DNA of 39,509 nucleotides, taken from Lachnospiraceae bacterium UBA1760 (GTDB lineage Bacteria; Bacillota; Clostridia; Lachnospirales; Lachnospiraceae). A model generated the notes under the pieces. That model had not been told where the DNA came from. It ran no database searches and saw only the letters and a list, made by a program, of their open reading frames with translations. The position numbers and the translations under genes are program-made. Shown in pieces: positions 33,439-39,509 of the stretch. The stretch's first letter is position 1, and the number at the start of each line of letters is the position of its first letter. The stretch lies in contig DCHE01000027.1 of the NCBI GenBank assembly GCA_002314775.1, forward strand, positions 31,763 to 71,271, given 5' to 3'.

Positions 33439-33467
33439 ATTATACGTTAATTATATAAGATTTGCAA
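33439..33467 (-). promoter_or_regulatory. Promoter of the repeat-rich zinc-ribbon gene
   Basis: Minus-strand TTGCAA (33462-33467) and TATAAT (33439-33444), 17-base spacer. It starts at the end of the carbamoyltransferase terminator and gives a leader of about 110 bases. Confidence 0.6.
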
Positions 33468-33500
33468 AAAAAGAAGGTATAACCAATTGGCTATACCTTC
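33465..33500 (-). terminator. Terminator of the metK-carbamoyltransferase transcript
   Basis: Minus-strand GAAGGTAT... pairs with ...ATACCTTC, with a CCAATTGG-type loop region, followed by a run of seven T. It lies a few bases after the carbamoyltransferase stop codon. Confidence 0.9.
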
Positions 33501-33507
33501 GTATAAA

Positions 33508-34440
33508 CTACTTTGTAAGTAATGTAACCATTACCGCCTTTTCCGCATGTCTTCTGTTCTCAGCCTGGTCAAGAATATGCTCAAGGTTCTTGTCAACAAC
33601 GCCCTGAGAAATCTCAAAGCCAACATGCATTGGCATATCGTGAAGAACGATTGCCTTAGAATCCTTAACAAACTCCTCGTTAATCTGGTAAGGCATCATC
33701 TTGGCAAGAGTCTCCTCCTTCTGCTGCTGATATGCTGGATTATTGAAGAACTCCATGTCTACCCATGTATCTGTGTAAAGAACATCCATCTTATTTGCAT
33801 ATTCCTTAGCCTCTTCCATTGTCATAGTTGGGTCAAGTTCTACATAGTAACCTGTCTTCTTAGCTTCCTCATAGAAATCATCTCCGCATGCAGTTGCATT
33901 TGTAAGAGGTGTAAGTCCGTAAAGAGTACCCTTACCCATCTTTGCGAAGAACTCAACCAGAGAGTTGAATACGTTATTCTTAGCACCGATGTACATAAAG
34001 TTTACATTTAAATCACCAAACTTCTCTACAACTGTTACAGCATCTGCGAGAATCTGGCATGGATGGTATGAGCTGTCACAACCATTGATAAATGGTACTG
34101 TAACATTGTTTCCAAAAAGCTCAACAGTCTCATTCTTAACGAGACGAGCCATGATAATATCTACATTTCTGCAAACATACTTGATTTCTGAAACTGGCTC
34201 ACCAAGTACAAAGTTTGAATCCTTCCAAAGCTGGTTAAAGTATGAACCACCAAGCTCTGTAATACCTGTTGTAAATGACAAGAAGGTTCTTGTAGAAGTC
34301 TTCTCGAAAAGTGTATAAAGCTTCTTGCCCTCAAGTGCCTTAGAGTACTTGGCAGGGTCCTTCTTCATATCGATTGCAAGATCGATAATATCCTGTAACT
34401 CCTCCTTTGAGAAGTTCTTAAAATTAAGCATGTTCTTCAT
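33508..34440 (-). CDS. Carbamoyltransferase of the ornithine/aspartate family, substrate probably not ornithine
   Basis: This 310-residue protein keeps the carbamoyl-phosphate core: FEKTSTRTF near residue 47 and the HPCQILADAVT segment near 127. It does not match ornithine carbamoyltransferase at the substrate end. The HCLP motif (Cys binds ornithine) is HDMP near residue 268, and the SMG loop is replaced by TDTWVDMEF near 223. STRTR also has Phe at the last position. Aspartate carbamoyltransferase would have HPLP, so it is not that either. A putrescine, N-acyl-ornithine or other amine/amino-acid substrate is possible. It lies 57 bases behind metK, probably on the SAM-riboswitch transcript, though a weak internal promoter cannot be excluded. 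Many databases would call it argF; I leave the symbol blank. Confidence 0.85.
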   Translation of the reverse strand: MKNMLNFKNFSKEELQDIIDLAIDMKKDPAKYSKALEGKKLYTLFEKTSTRTFLSFTTGITELGGSYFNQLWKDSNFVLGEPVSEIKYVCRNVDIIMARLVKNETVELFGNNVTVPFINGCDSSYHPCQILADAVTVVEKFGDLNVNFMYIGAKNNVFNSLVEFFAKMGKGTLYGLTPLTNATACGDDFYEEAKKTGYYVELDPTMTMEEAKEYANKMDVLYTDTWVDMEFFNNPAYQQQKEETLAKMMPYQINEEFVKDSKAIVLHDMPMHVGFEISQGVVDKNLEHILDQAENRRHAEKAVMVTLLTK

Positions 34441-34497
34441 TATTATTCCTCCGAAAATGTAGCCTGGCTACCCATTCATCCCAAATATATATTTATA

Positions 34498-35685
34498 TTA
34501 TAAATATGCCTTAAGCACATCAACCTTGTCAAGCTTCTCCCATGGAACCTCGATATCTGTTCTTCCAAAGTGACCATATGCAGCAGTCTGCTTGTAGATT
34601 GGTCTTCTGAGATCGAGCATCTTAATAATTCCTGCTGGACGAAGGTCAAAGTTCTCTCTTACTATCTCTGTAAGCTTCTCATCTGAAAGCTTACCTGTTC
34701 CAAAGGTATCAATCATTACTGATGTAGGCTGTGCAACACCGATTGCGTATGAAAGCTGAATCTCACACTTCTCAGCGAGGCCTGCTGCTACGATATTCTT
34801 AGCAACATATCTTGCAGCGTATGCAGCTGAACGGTCAACCTTTGTACAGTCCTTTCCAGAGAAGGCTCCGCCGCCGTGACGAGCGTATCCACCGTAAGTA
34901 TCCACAATAATCTTACGTCCTGTAAGTCCTGAATCTCCGTGAGGTCCACCGATTACAAATCTTCCTGTTGGATTGATGAAATACTTTGTGTTCTCATCTA
35001 CCATATCAGCAGGGATTACTGTGTCGAAGATATACTTCTTAACATCTGCATGAATCTGCTCCTGAGTAACCTCCTCGCCATGCTGGGTTGAAAGTACTAC
35101 TGCATCGATTCTTGCTGGCTTTCCATTCTCATCGTACTCTACTGTAACCTGAGTCTTTCCATCTGGTCTTAAGTATGGAAGAGTTCCGTTCTTTCTAACC
35201 TCTGTAAGCTTGAGTGAAAGCTTATGAGCCATAGCGATTGGGTAAGGCATTAATTCTGGTGTTTCATTTGTAGCATAACCAAACATCATACCCTGGTCAC
35301 CAGCTCCGATTGCCTCAATCTCCTCATCTGTCATCTTGTTTTCCTTAGCCTCGAGTGCCTTGTCAACACCCATAGCAATATCTGCTGACTGCTCGTCGAT
35401 TGCTGTGATTACACCACAGGTGTCACAGTCAAAGCCGTACTTTGCTCTGTCGTAGCCAATCTCTCTTATAGTCTCACGAACGATTTTCTGAATATCTACA
35501 TATCCCTGTGTTGTGATCTCGCCCATTACAAGAACGAGTCCAGTTGTTACTGATGTCTCGCAGGCAACACGGCTATTAGGGTCCTGTGCCATAAGTGCGT
35601 CGAGTACTGCGTCTGAAATCTGATCGCAGATTTTGTCTGGATGTCCTTCTGTTACTGACTCAGAAGTAAAAAATCTCTTATCCAT
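34498..35685 (-). CDS. metK: S-adenosylmethionine synthetase
   Basis: This 395-residue enzyme makes SAM from methionine and ATP. Family motifs are present: GHPDKICDQISDA near residue 14, GAGDQGMMFGYA near 130 and GGGAFSGKD near 275. AGGAGG precedes the ATG. Expression is likely controlled by the SAM-I riboswitch and terminator just upstream, giving feedback by the product. A GTAGCC/GGCTAC palindrome lies in the gap to the next gene. Confidence 0.98.
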   Translation of the reverse strand: MDKRFFTSESVTEGHPDKICDQISDAVLDALMAQDPNSRVACETSVTTGLVLVMGEITTQGYVDIQKIVRETIREIGYDRAKYGFDCDTCGVITAIDEQSADIAMGVDKALEAKENKMTDEEIEAIGAGDQGMMFGYATNETPELMPYPIAMAHKLSLKLTEVRKNGTLPYLRPDGKTQVTVEYDENGKPARIDAVVLSTQHGEEVTQEQIHADVKKYIFDTVIPADMVDENTKYFINPTGRFVIGGPHGDSGLTGRKIIVDTYGGYARHGGGAFSGKDCTKVDRSAAYAARYVAKNIVAAGLAEKCEIQLSYAIGVAQPTSVMIDTFGTGKLSDEKLTEIVRENFDLRPAGIIKMLDLRRPIYKQTAAYGHFGRTDIEVPWEKLDKVDVLKAYL

Positions 35686-35771
35686 TCTGTCCTCCTAAAA
35701 AATACTACTATATTAATAATTCCTCATATCAGAAATATATGGATAGTTCTCTCTTTGCTTGATATTGCCAA

Positions 35772-35803
35772 AATAAAAATCCGATTCAAAGGGAACCGGA
35801 TTT
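35772..35803 (-). terminator. Riboswitch-controlled terminator before metK
   Basis: An 11-pair stem (35777-35787 with 35793-35803; one G-U type pair) has a 5-base loop and is followed on the minus strand by TTTTTATTTT. It lies about 20 bases after the SAM-I aptamer and 85 bases before metK, as expected for the expression platform that stops transcription when SAM is bound. Confidence 0.88.
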
Positions 35804-35823
35804 GAAAAGTCTAATGTCAAATC

Positions 35824-35937
35824 CTCTTATTGCTCGGTCAAATGCTTTTTGCAAATTCCCGCTCAGGTCGGCACCTTCCACTCTGGGGGTTGCCGTGGCT
35901 TCAATGTCCCTTATGACTCCACCACTCTGAATAAGAG
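35824..35937 (-). promoter_or_regulatory. SAM-I (S-box) riboswitch aptamer
   Basis: On the minus strand the P1 helix is closed by CTCTTATT with AATAAGAG. Between them are the family landmarks CAGAGTGGTGGAG, GGGACATTGAAGCC, CGGCAACC and GGTGCCGACC. The order and spacing match the SAM-I class. Binding of SAM would favour the terminator at 35772-35803 and reduce metK, and probably the following carbamoyltransferase. No other gene in the window carries this element; metG has none. Confidence 0.93.
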
Positions 35938-35963
35938 AGTTATCTTATATATCAGATATAGAA

Positions 35964-36008
35964 AGAACATACACTATAAAACATTTTGTGTCAATAGCGT
36001 ATGTTCTT
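35964..36008 (-). repeat. 15-base inverted repeat overlapping the metK promoter
   Basis: The arms at 35964-35978 and 35994-36008 match at 14 of 15 bases around a 15-base spacer. The first arm covers the -10 element of the metK promoter, and the second begins at its -35. It is not followed by a T-run on either strand. It could be an operator for a second level of control, or a hairpin at the end of the upstream HIT transcript. Confidence 0.75.
35966..35994 (-). promoter_or_regulatory. Promoter of the SAM-riboswitch/metK transcript
   Basis: Minus-strand TTGACA (35989-35994) and TATGTT (35966-35971) are 17 bases apart. The start of transcription would be about 20 bases before the P1 helix of the riboswitch. 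Beyond it, from about 36009 to 36101, I see only AT-rich sequence. Confidence 0.65.
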
Positions 36009-36101
36009 ACTAATTATAATTTATGAATATCCTACAAAAATACTAGCATTTTATCCGTAAATTTGCTTAACGTGGCAATATACTTTGCGTTACGCTACGT
36101 A

Positions 36102-36524
36102 TTATTTGCTGATTCTCTCATTAAGACTTGCTGCAAGCTTCTCCTGCTCAGCAGGCTCTGTAGTAAGCTGCTTCCAGGTAATTGTTGCTGTATCATCCTT
36201 ATATCTTGGAATAATATGTGTATGGAAATGGAATACAGTCTGACCTGCTGCCTCTCCATTGTTCTGAAGAATGTTTACACCGTCACAGTTAAACTCCTCC
36301 TTGATTGCTGTAGCAACCTTCTTGGCAAGTGGAAATACCTTAGAAGCTGTCTCATCATCCATTGAAAAGCAGTTATCAAAATGCTGCTTTGGAAGGATAA
36401 GTGCATGACCCTTATTTGCTGGGGCAAGGTCTAAGATTACCTTAAAGCTGTCATCCTCATAAACTGGTGCTGATGGAATTACTCCATTTGCAATCTTGCA
36501 GAAAATACAATCGTCCTTTATCAT
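36102..36524 (-). CDS. HIT family nucleotide-binding hydrolase
   Basis: This 140-residue protein has the histidine triad HFHTHIIPR near residue 97 and the early CIFCKI zinc-type motif near residue 6. Such proteins hydrolyse nucleotide phosphoramidates or dinucleoside polyphosphates; the exact substrate is unknown. I start at MIKDDCIFCKI (36522-36524), where GGGGTGG lies just upstream. The longer frame overlaps the preceding lipoprotein gene and has no ribosome site. It follows the lipoprotein gene by 13 bases and is likely on the same transcript. Confidence 0.95.
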   Translation of the reverse strand: MIKDDCIFCKIANGVIPSAPVYEDDSFKVILDLAPANKGHALILPKQHFDNCFSMDDETASKVFPLAKKVATAIKEEFNCDGVNILQNNGEAAGQTVFHFHTHIIPRYKDDTATITWKQLTTEPAEQEKLAASLNERISK

Positions 36525-36537
36525 ATTCCACCCCTTA

Positions 36538-37062
36538 TTAGTTAAGTACTGAGTTGATTGCTGCATTTGCCTTATCACTGTCGCAGGAAATTACAAGAAT
36601 CATATAATTTCCGCTCTTTGTGATGAGTGCGTTGTCAAGCTTTGTGATCTCATCTGGAAGATAATCCTCACAAGCCTCCTTCTGGTCAGCTACTCTCTGC
36701 TGGAATGCAGCCTTTACCTTGTCTGCATCAGCATCGTCCTTAAGTCTTACTACTGCGATTTCCTCTGCAGTAGAGTTTGTGTTTGTGTAGAAGAAGGAAT
36801 CATCTACAGAAACATCCTCAAGCTCGTAAATCTTTGAGAGTGCCATATCTGAATCAAGCTCCTCGAGAGAATCCTTAAACTCTCCGCCATTCTTGATTGC
36901 ATTTGCTACGTCAGCGGCATTGTTTGCTGTATTTGCAGCAGCTGCTGTAGTAGTCTCTGTCTTTTTTGCCTCTGTCTTCTTATCATCGCTTCCACCGCAG
37001 GCTGTCATTGCAAGTGCTGCGATAATTGCTGTTCCTAAAATAATACTCTTTGTCTTTCTCAT
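36538..37062 (-). CDS. DUF4358-like lipoprotein
   Basis: This 174-residue protein has a lipoprotein signal: basic start, hydrophobic segment and lipobox LAMTAC with the Cys at residue 22. An Ala/Thr/Asn-rich linker (TTTAAAANTANNAA) follows, then a compact domain of about 120 residues resembling DUF4358, common in Lachnospiraceae and of unknown function. It would be anchored to the outer face of the membrane. It lies between an SGNH hydrolase gene and the HIT gene with short gaps, so a shared surface-related operon is plausible. GAGGAG precedes the ATG. Confidence 0.85.
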   Translation of the reverse strand: MRKTKSIILGTAIIAALAMTACGGSDDKKTEAKKTETTTAAAANTANNAADVANAIKNGGEFKDSLEELDSDMALSKIYELEDVSVDDSFFYTNTNSTAEEIAVVRLKDDADADKVKAAFQQRVADQKEACEDYLPDEITKLDNALITKSGNYMILVISCDSDKANAAINSVLN

Positions 37063-37097
37063 TTTAATAATCTCCTCTTTATTATAATTAAGTGATA

Positions 37098-38300
37098 TTA
37101 TTCTCTAATCTTACTAACTACGTGTTCCTTTATATATTCTCTTATGATTGCATAACCGCTTCTGTTGTAGTGTATACCATCTGAAACCATATCTACATTT
37201 GCGGCTCCCTCTTCGTCGTAGCATACAGACGCAACATCTAAGTAAATCAGCCTTCCGTCCTCTCTGCAAAGCTCCTTAAGCGCCTGGTTAAACTGCTGAG
37301 CCTTTGCATTTGAAAAGCCCGGATTCTTCGCTTCGTATTTCTGACTTACTGGAAGGATGCTCTCAACATAAACAATTGCATCCGGATGGCACTCATATAT
37401 CTTGTCCATAATCTTCTTGTAGTACTTAAGATATGAATCGACATCGCCATACATGTCATTTACACCAAAGCCAAGATAAAACACACTGTCATCACAAAGC
37501 TCAATAGCCTTAAGGACATTGTAATATCCATCCTTTCCTCTTACCGTAAATGCCTTCTCCTCGCAGGCTCTCTTAGCTGTAAAGCCCTCCTCGTAGAAGC
37601 CGTGGTAGCTAGGAAGGTCAGAAAATACGAGTAAACCCTTTGTTCTTGAGTCTCCGATGAAGCATACTCCTGCAAAATATACATCATCCTTCTTCTCTTC
37701 ATCAGTGTATAGCTCTGCATTGTACCAGAAATCTGAGTTTAAATCCTTGATACCATTATATGCATCATCGACATAGTCCTTCTCAGTGGTTGCAGCAGTA
37801 CTAGCATTACCCTCTGCTCCCGAGCTGCTCTCCGTATGGGTAAGCTCTGGATTTTCTGACAGATTTCTATCTGTTCCTGCATAGATTTGACTTCCTCCAG
37901 TGTCCTCTACAGGTGACAATTTCTTTATCAGATAAGCTCCACCAACGGCTGTAAGAAAAATCATCGTAAATGCAATCAGATATACGGTTAAAAGCTGTCT
38001 TCTTCTCTTTTTCTTTTTTCTTTTTTCTCTTTCGCGCTGAGCCTTTACAGCGTTAGCCGCCGCCATTGCTCTTTCCCTCGGAGTACTATTAGCGCGATAT
38101 ACTCCTTTATTTTTATTTCTTTCAGAAGTATCTCTGACAGGTCTATTTCCTTGAATTGTGATTTCTGGCTCCTCAGTTCTATCTCTGCCTGACTTCTCAT
38201 CGTAAGCTTTATCAAAATCATCTTCGGAAGCTTTATCAAAATCATCTTCAAAATATTCTCTGTCGTCTAATTCTTCATCGTCGTCAAAGCCTCTTCTCAT
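37098..38300 (-). CDS. Membrane-anchored SGNH/GDSL hydrolase
   Basis: This 400-residue protein starts with a strongly charged cytoplasmic region of about 110 residues (Asp/Glu-rich, then KKKKRRRQ). A single transmembrane helix (LLTVYLIAFTMIFLTAVGG) follows, and an extracellular SGNH hydrolase domain of about 230 residues. Catalytic blocks are visible: FIGDSRTKG (Ser), GFGVNDM (Gly/Asn) and SDGIHYN (Asp and His). Such enzymes remove acyl groups from glycans or lipids. I start at the ATG at 38298-38300, because an upstream TTG at 38354 lies inside the -10 element of the promoter. GGAGGT is 13 bases before the ATG, a slightly long spacing. It might deacylate a polymer modified by the FkbH/ACP/MBOAT system, but nothing in the sequence links them. 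Confidence 0.88.
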   Translation of the reverse strand: MRRGFDDDEELDDREYFEDDFDKASEDDFDKAYDEKSGRDRTEEPEITIQGNRPVRDTSERNKNKGVYRANSTPRERAMAAANAVKAQREREKRKKKKRRRQLLTVYLIAFTMIFLTAVGGAYLIKKLSPVEDTGGSQIYAGTDRNLSENPELTHTESSSGAEGNASTAATTEKDYVDDAYNGIKDLNSDFWYNAELYTDEEKKDDVYFAGVCFIGDSRTKGLLVFSDLPSYHGFYEEGFTAKRACEEKAFTVRGKDGYYNVLKAIELCDDSVFYLGFGVNDMYGDVDSYLKYYKKIMDKIYECHPDAIVYVESILPVSQKYEAKNPGFSNAKAQQFNQALKELCREDGRLIYLDVASVCYDEEGAANVDMVSDGIHYNRSGYAIIREYIKEHVVSKIRE

Positions 38301-38350
38301 AGCTATAACTTCTACCTCCAGAAAATTTGTCCTAATCTTCTCATCTGAAT

Positions 38351-38380
38351 ACAATACGCAGATTTATCTATAAATGTCAA
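38351..38380 (-). promoter_or_regulatory. Promoter of the SGNH hydrolase operon
   Basis: Minus-strand TTGACA (38375-38380) and TATTGT (38351-38356) with an 18-base spacer. It shares the 250-base gap with the divergent plus-strand promoter at 38459-38487. Confidence 0.6.
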
Positions 38381-38458
38381 GTTAATATTTCTTAATTTCT
38401 TCAGTAATATGTATCATTTTTCATCACAAATTCTCTATTTTTTTGGTAAGTCTATTAA

Positions 38459-38487
38459 TGGACAATCTGCATATGCTGTGATAGAAT
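38459..38487 (+). promoter_or_regulatory. Promoter of the aldose-epimerase-like gene
   Basis: Plus-strand TGGACA (38459-38464) and TAGAAT (38482-38487) with a 17-base spacer. The gene begins at 38552. Confidence 0.6.
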
Positions 38488-38551
38488 CTCTCCAATAGGT
38501 AAATAGGTTAATACGTAGTTAGATGATAATTATATTATCGAGGAGGGTTCT

Positions 38552-39509
38552 ATGAGTATTTCAGCAGAAAAGATTAAGTATAAGGACAGTACAGCAGTTT
38601 CACTTAAGGCTGGACGTTATGAGGCAGTGATTGCACCATTTATGGGAAGTAATATTATCTCATTAAAGGATATTGAGAACAAGATTGACTTCTTCAGATT
38701 TGATGACACACTCTCAATCGAGGAGCTTCAGAAGGCAGCAGAGGTTTATGGTTTCCCAACACTTTATCTTCCAAACAGATTAAGCAAGGGAGTTCTTAAG
38801 GCATCTGATTATACATACCAGTTTCCAATAAATGATCCACTTGGCAATTATATCCACGGCTGGATGCACCAGAGAGTTCACACAGTAACCTACTGTGGTG
38901 TCAATGGCAGCTCAGCTGTATGTAAGACAAGCTACACCTTTGATGAGAAGGATGAGATGTTCGCATACTATCCTGTAAAGTTCAGGGCAGATTTCACATT
39001 TTCTCTCTCTGATGAGGGTATGAGCTACGAGCTTACAATGACAAACCTTTCTAACAGAATGCTTCCATTTGGAATCTGTTCTCACAACTGTATGAAGGGA
39101 CCTTTCACTGAGGGTGGTGACGGTATGGATGTTCGTCTTTATGTTCCAATCGGTGACAAGGTTAAGCTTGGCAAGGACTGTATTCCTACTCTTGAGCTTA
39201 TGCCACTCGACGGACACGACAAGCAGTACTTAACAGGCTCATGTATTCCAGTTCATCAGGATCTCGACAACGATATGTACGAGGCAATTCCTGGTTCGCT
39301 TGATGACAAGCCTTTCCACGGAATCACTGCTACAGATATCAAGACTGGCAAGAGTCTTGTTCTTGAGGTTTGCAAGGATTTCATCTACTGGATTGTATGG
39401 AATGACAGGGGCGAGAAGGGCTACTTCTGTCCAGAGCCAATCACCTGGATTATCGATGCACCTAATCTTCCAATCCCAGCTGAGGAGTCTGGTTACCAGG
39501 AGATTAAGC
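38552..39509 (+). CDS. Aldose 1-epimerase family protein, truncated by the window
   Basis: This is the only plus-strand gene. It starts with ATG after AGGAGG by five bases and runs open for 319 codons to the edge, so its end is missing. The N-terminal half has beta-sandwich-type sequence with HGWMHQRV near residue 110. Near the edge comes VWNDRGEKGYFCPEPITWII, which matches the conserved acidic strand of aldose epimerase (GalM-like) proteins that interconvert sugar anomers. SHNCMKGPF near residue 175 may supply a catalytic His. It could be a true mutarotase or a sugar-binding relative, such as the glucose-6-phosphate epimerase-like group. Confidence 0.85.
   Translation, partial: MSISAEKIKYKDSTAVSLKAGRYEAVIAPFMGSNIISLKDIENKIDFFRFDDTLSIEELQKAAEVYGFPTLYLPNRLSKGVLKASDYTYQFPINDPLGNYIHGWMHQRVHTVTYCGVNGSSAVCKTSYTFDEKDEMFAYYPVKFRADFTFSLSDEGMSYELTMTNLSNRMLPFGICSHNCMKGPFTEGGDGMDVRLYVPIGDKVKLGKDCIPTLELMPLDGHDKQYLTGSCIPVHQDLDNDMYEAIPGSLDDKPFHGITATDIKTGKSLVLEVCKDFIYWIVWNDRGEKGYFCPEPITWIIDAPNLPIPAEESGYQEIK

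Noticed and set aside
38301..38354. A longer SGNH hydrolase starting at a TTG at 38354
   Set aside because: The TTG lies inside the -10 element of the best promoter and has no ribosome site.

Overview
The window is a gene-dense, moderately AT-rich chromosomal segment. It most resembles a gut or rumen Lachnospiraceae (Clostridia, Firmicutes). The reasons are the strong AGGAGG ribosome binding sites, SigA-type promoters with 16-18 base spacers, a SAM-I riboswitch before metK, a fused pyrB-pyrI pair, a DUF4358-type lipoprotein and T/E-rich linkers on surface proteins. Nearly everything is on the minus strand, so transcription runs from high to low coordinates. Only the incomplete gene at the right edge is on the plus strand. 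I saw no rRNA, tRNA, CRISPR array, insertion sequence or integrase.

Region 1 (1-13330) is a type IV pilus-like operon. In transcription order it holds a promoter at about 13300-13328, a giant 2555-residue pilin-like protein, three small pilin-like proteins, a membrane-anchored beta-domain protein, the assembly ATPase PilB and the platform protein PilC. The operon continues past the left edge. The giant protein has a type III (prepilin) signal followed by about 2500 residues of GLUG-type repeats, a bacterial Ig-like segment, an InlB-type repeat and a short Pro/Glu-rich stalk. It looks like an adhesin delivered as a pilus tip subunit.

Region 2 (13400-16800) has a LacI-family regulator with an operator-like palindrome in its own promoter, two unknown genes behind it, and a DegV-family protein. 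Region 3 (16900-20960) is a compact four-gene cassette: an unknown 173-residue protein, a divergent ClpP-like peptidase with an intact catalytic triad, a soluble VirD4/TraG-type ATPase without membrane segments, and an unknown 294-residue protein. No relaxase, integrase or other conjugation gene is beside it. I regard this as the best candidate for an undescribed system.

Region 4 (20960-26235) is an acylation operon: FkbH-like HAD enzyme, acyl carrier protein, MBOAT acyltransferase and a DHHW/AlgJ-like exported protein. It probably loads a small acyl group on the carrier and moves it to a cell-surface polymer. Region 5 (26350-33470) holds core metabolism: metG, murA, pyrI and pyrB, plus a repeat-rich zinc-ribbon membrane protein.

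Region 6 (33465-36010) has a SAM-I riboswitch, metK and a carbamoyltransferase that lacks the ornithine-specific residues, apparently on the same riboswitch-controlled transcript. Region 7 (36100-39509) has a HIT protein, a DUF4358-like lipoprotein, a membrane-anchored SGNH hydrolase and a divergent, truncated aldose-epimerase-like gene. All functional calls rest on motifs read by eye, without database searches.
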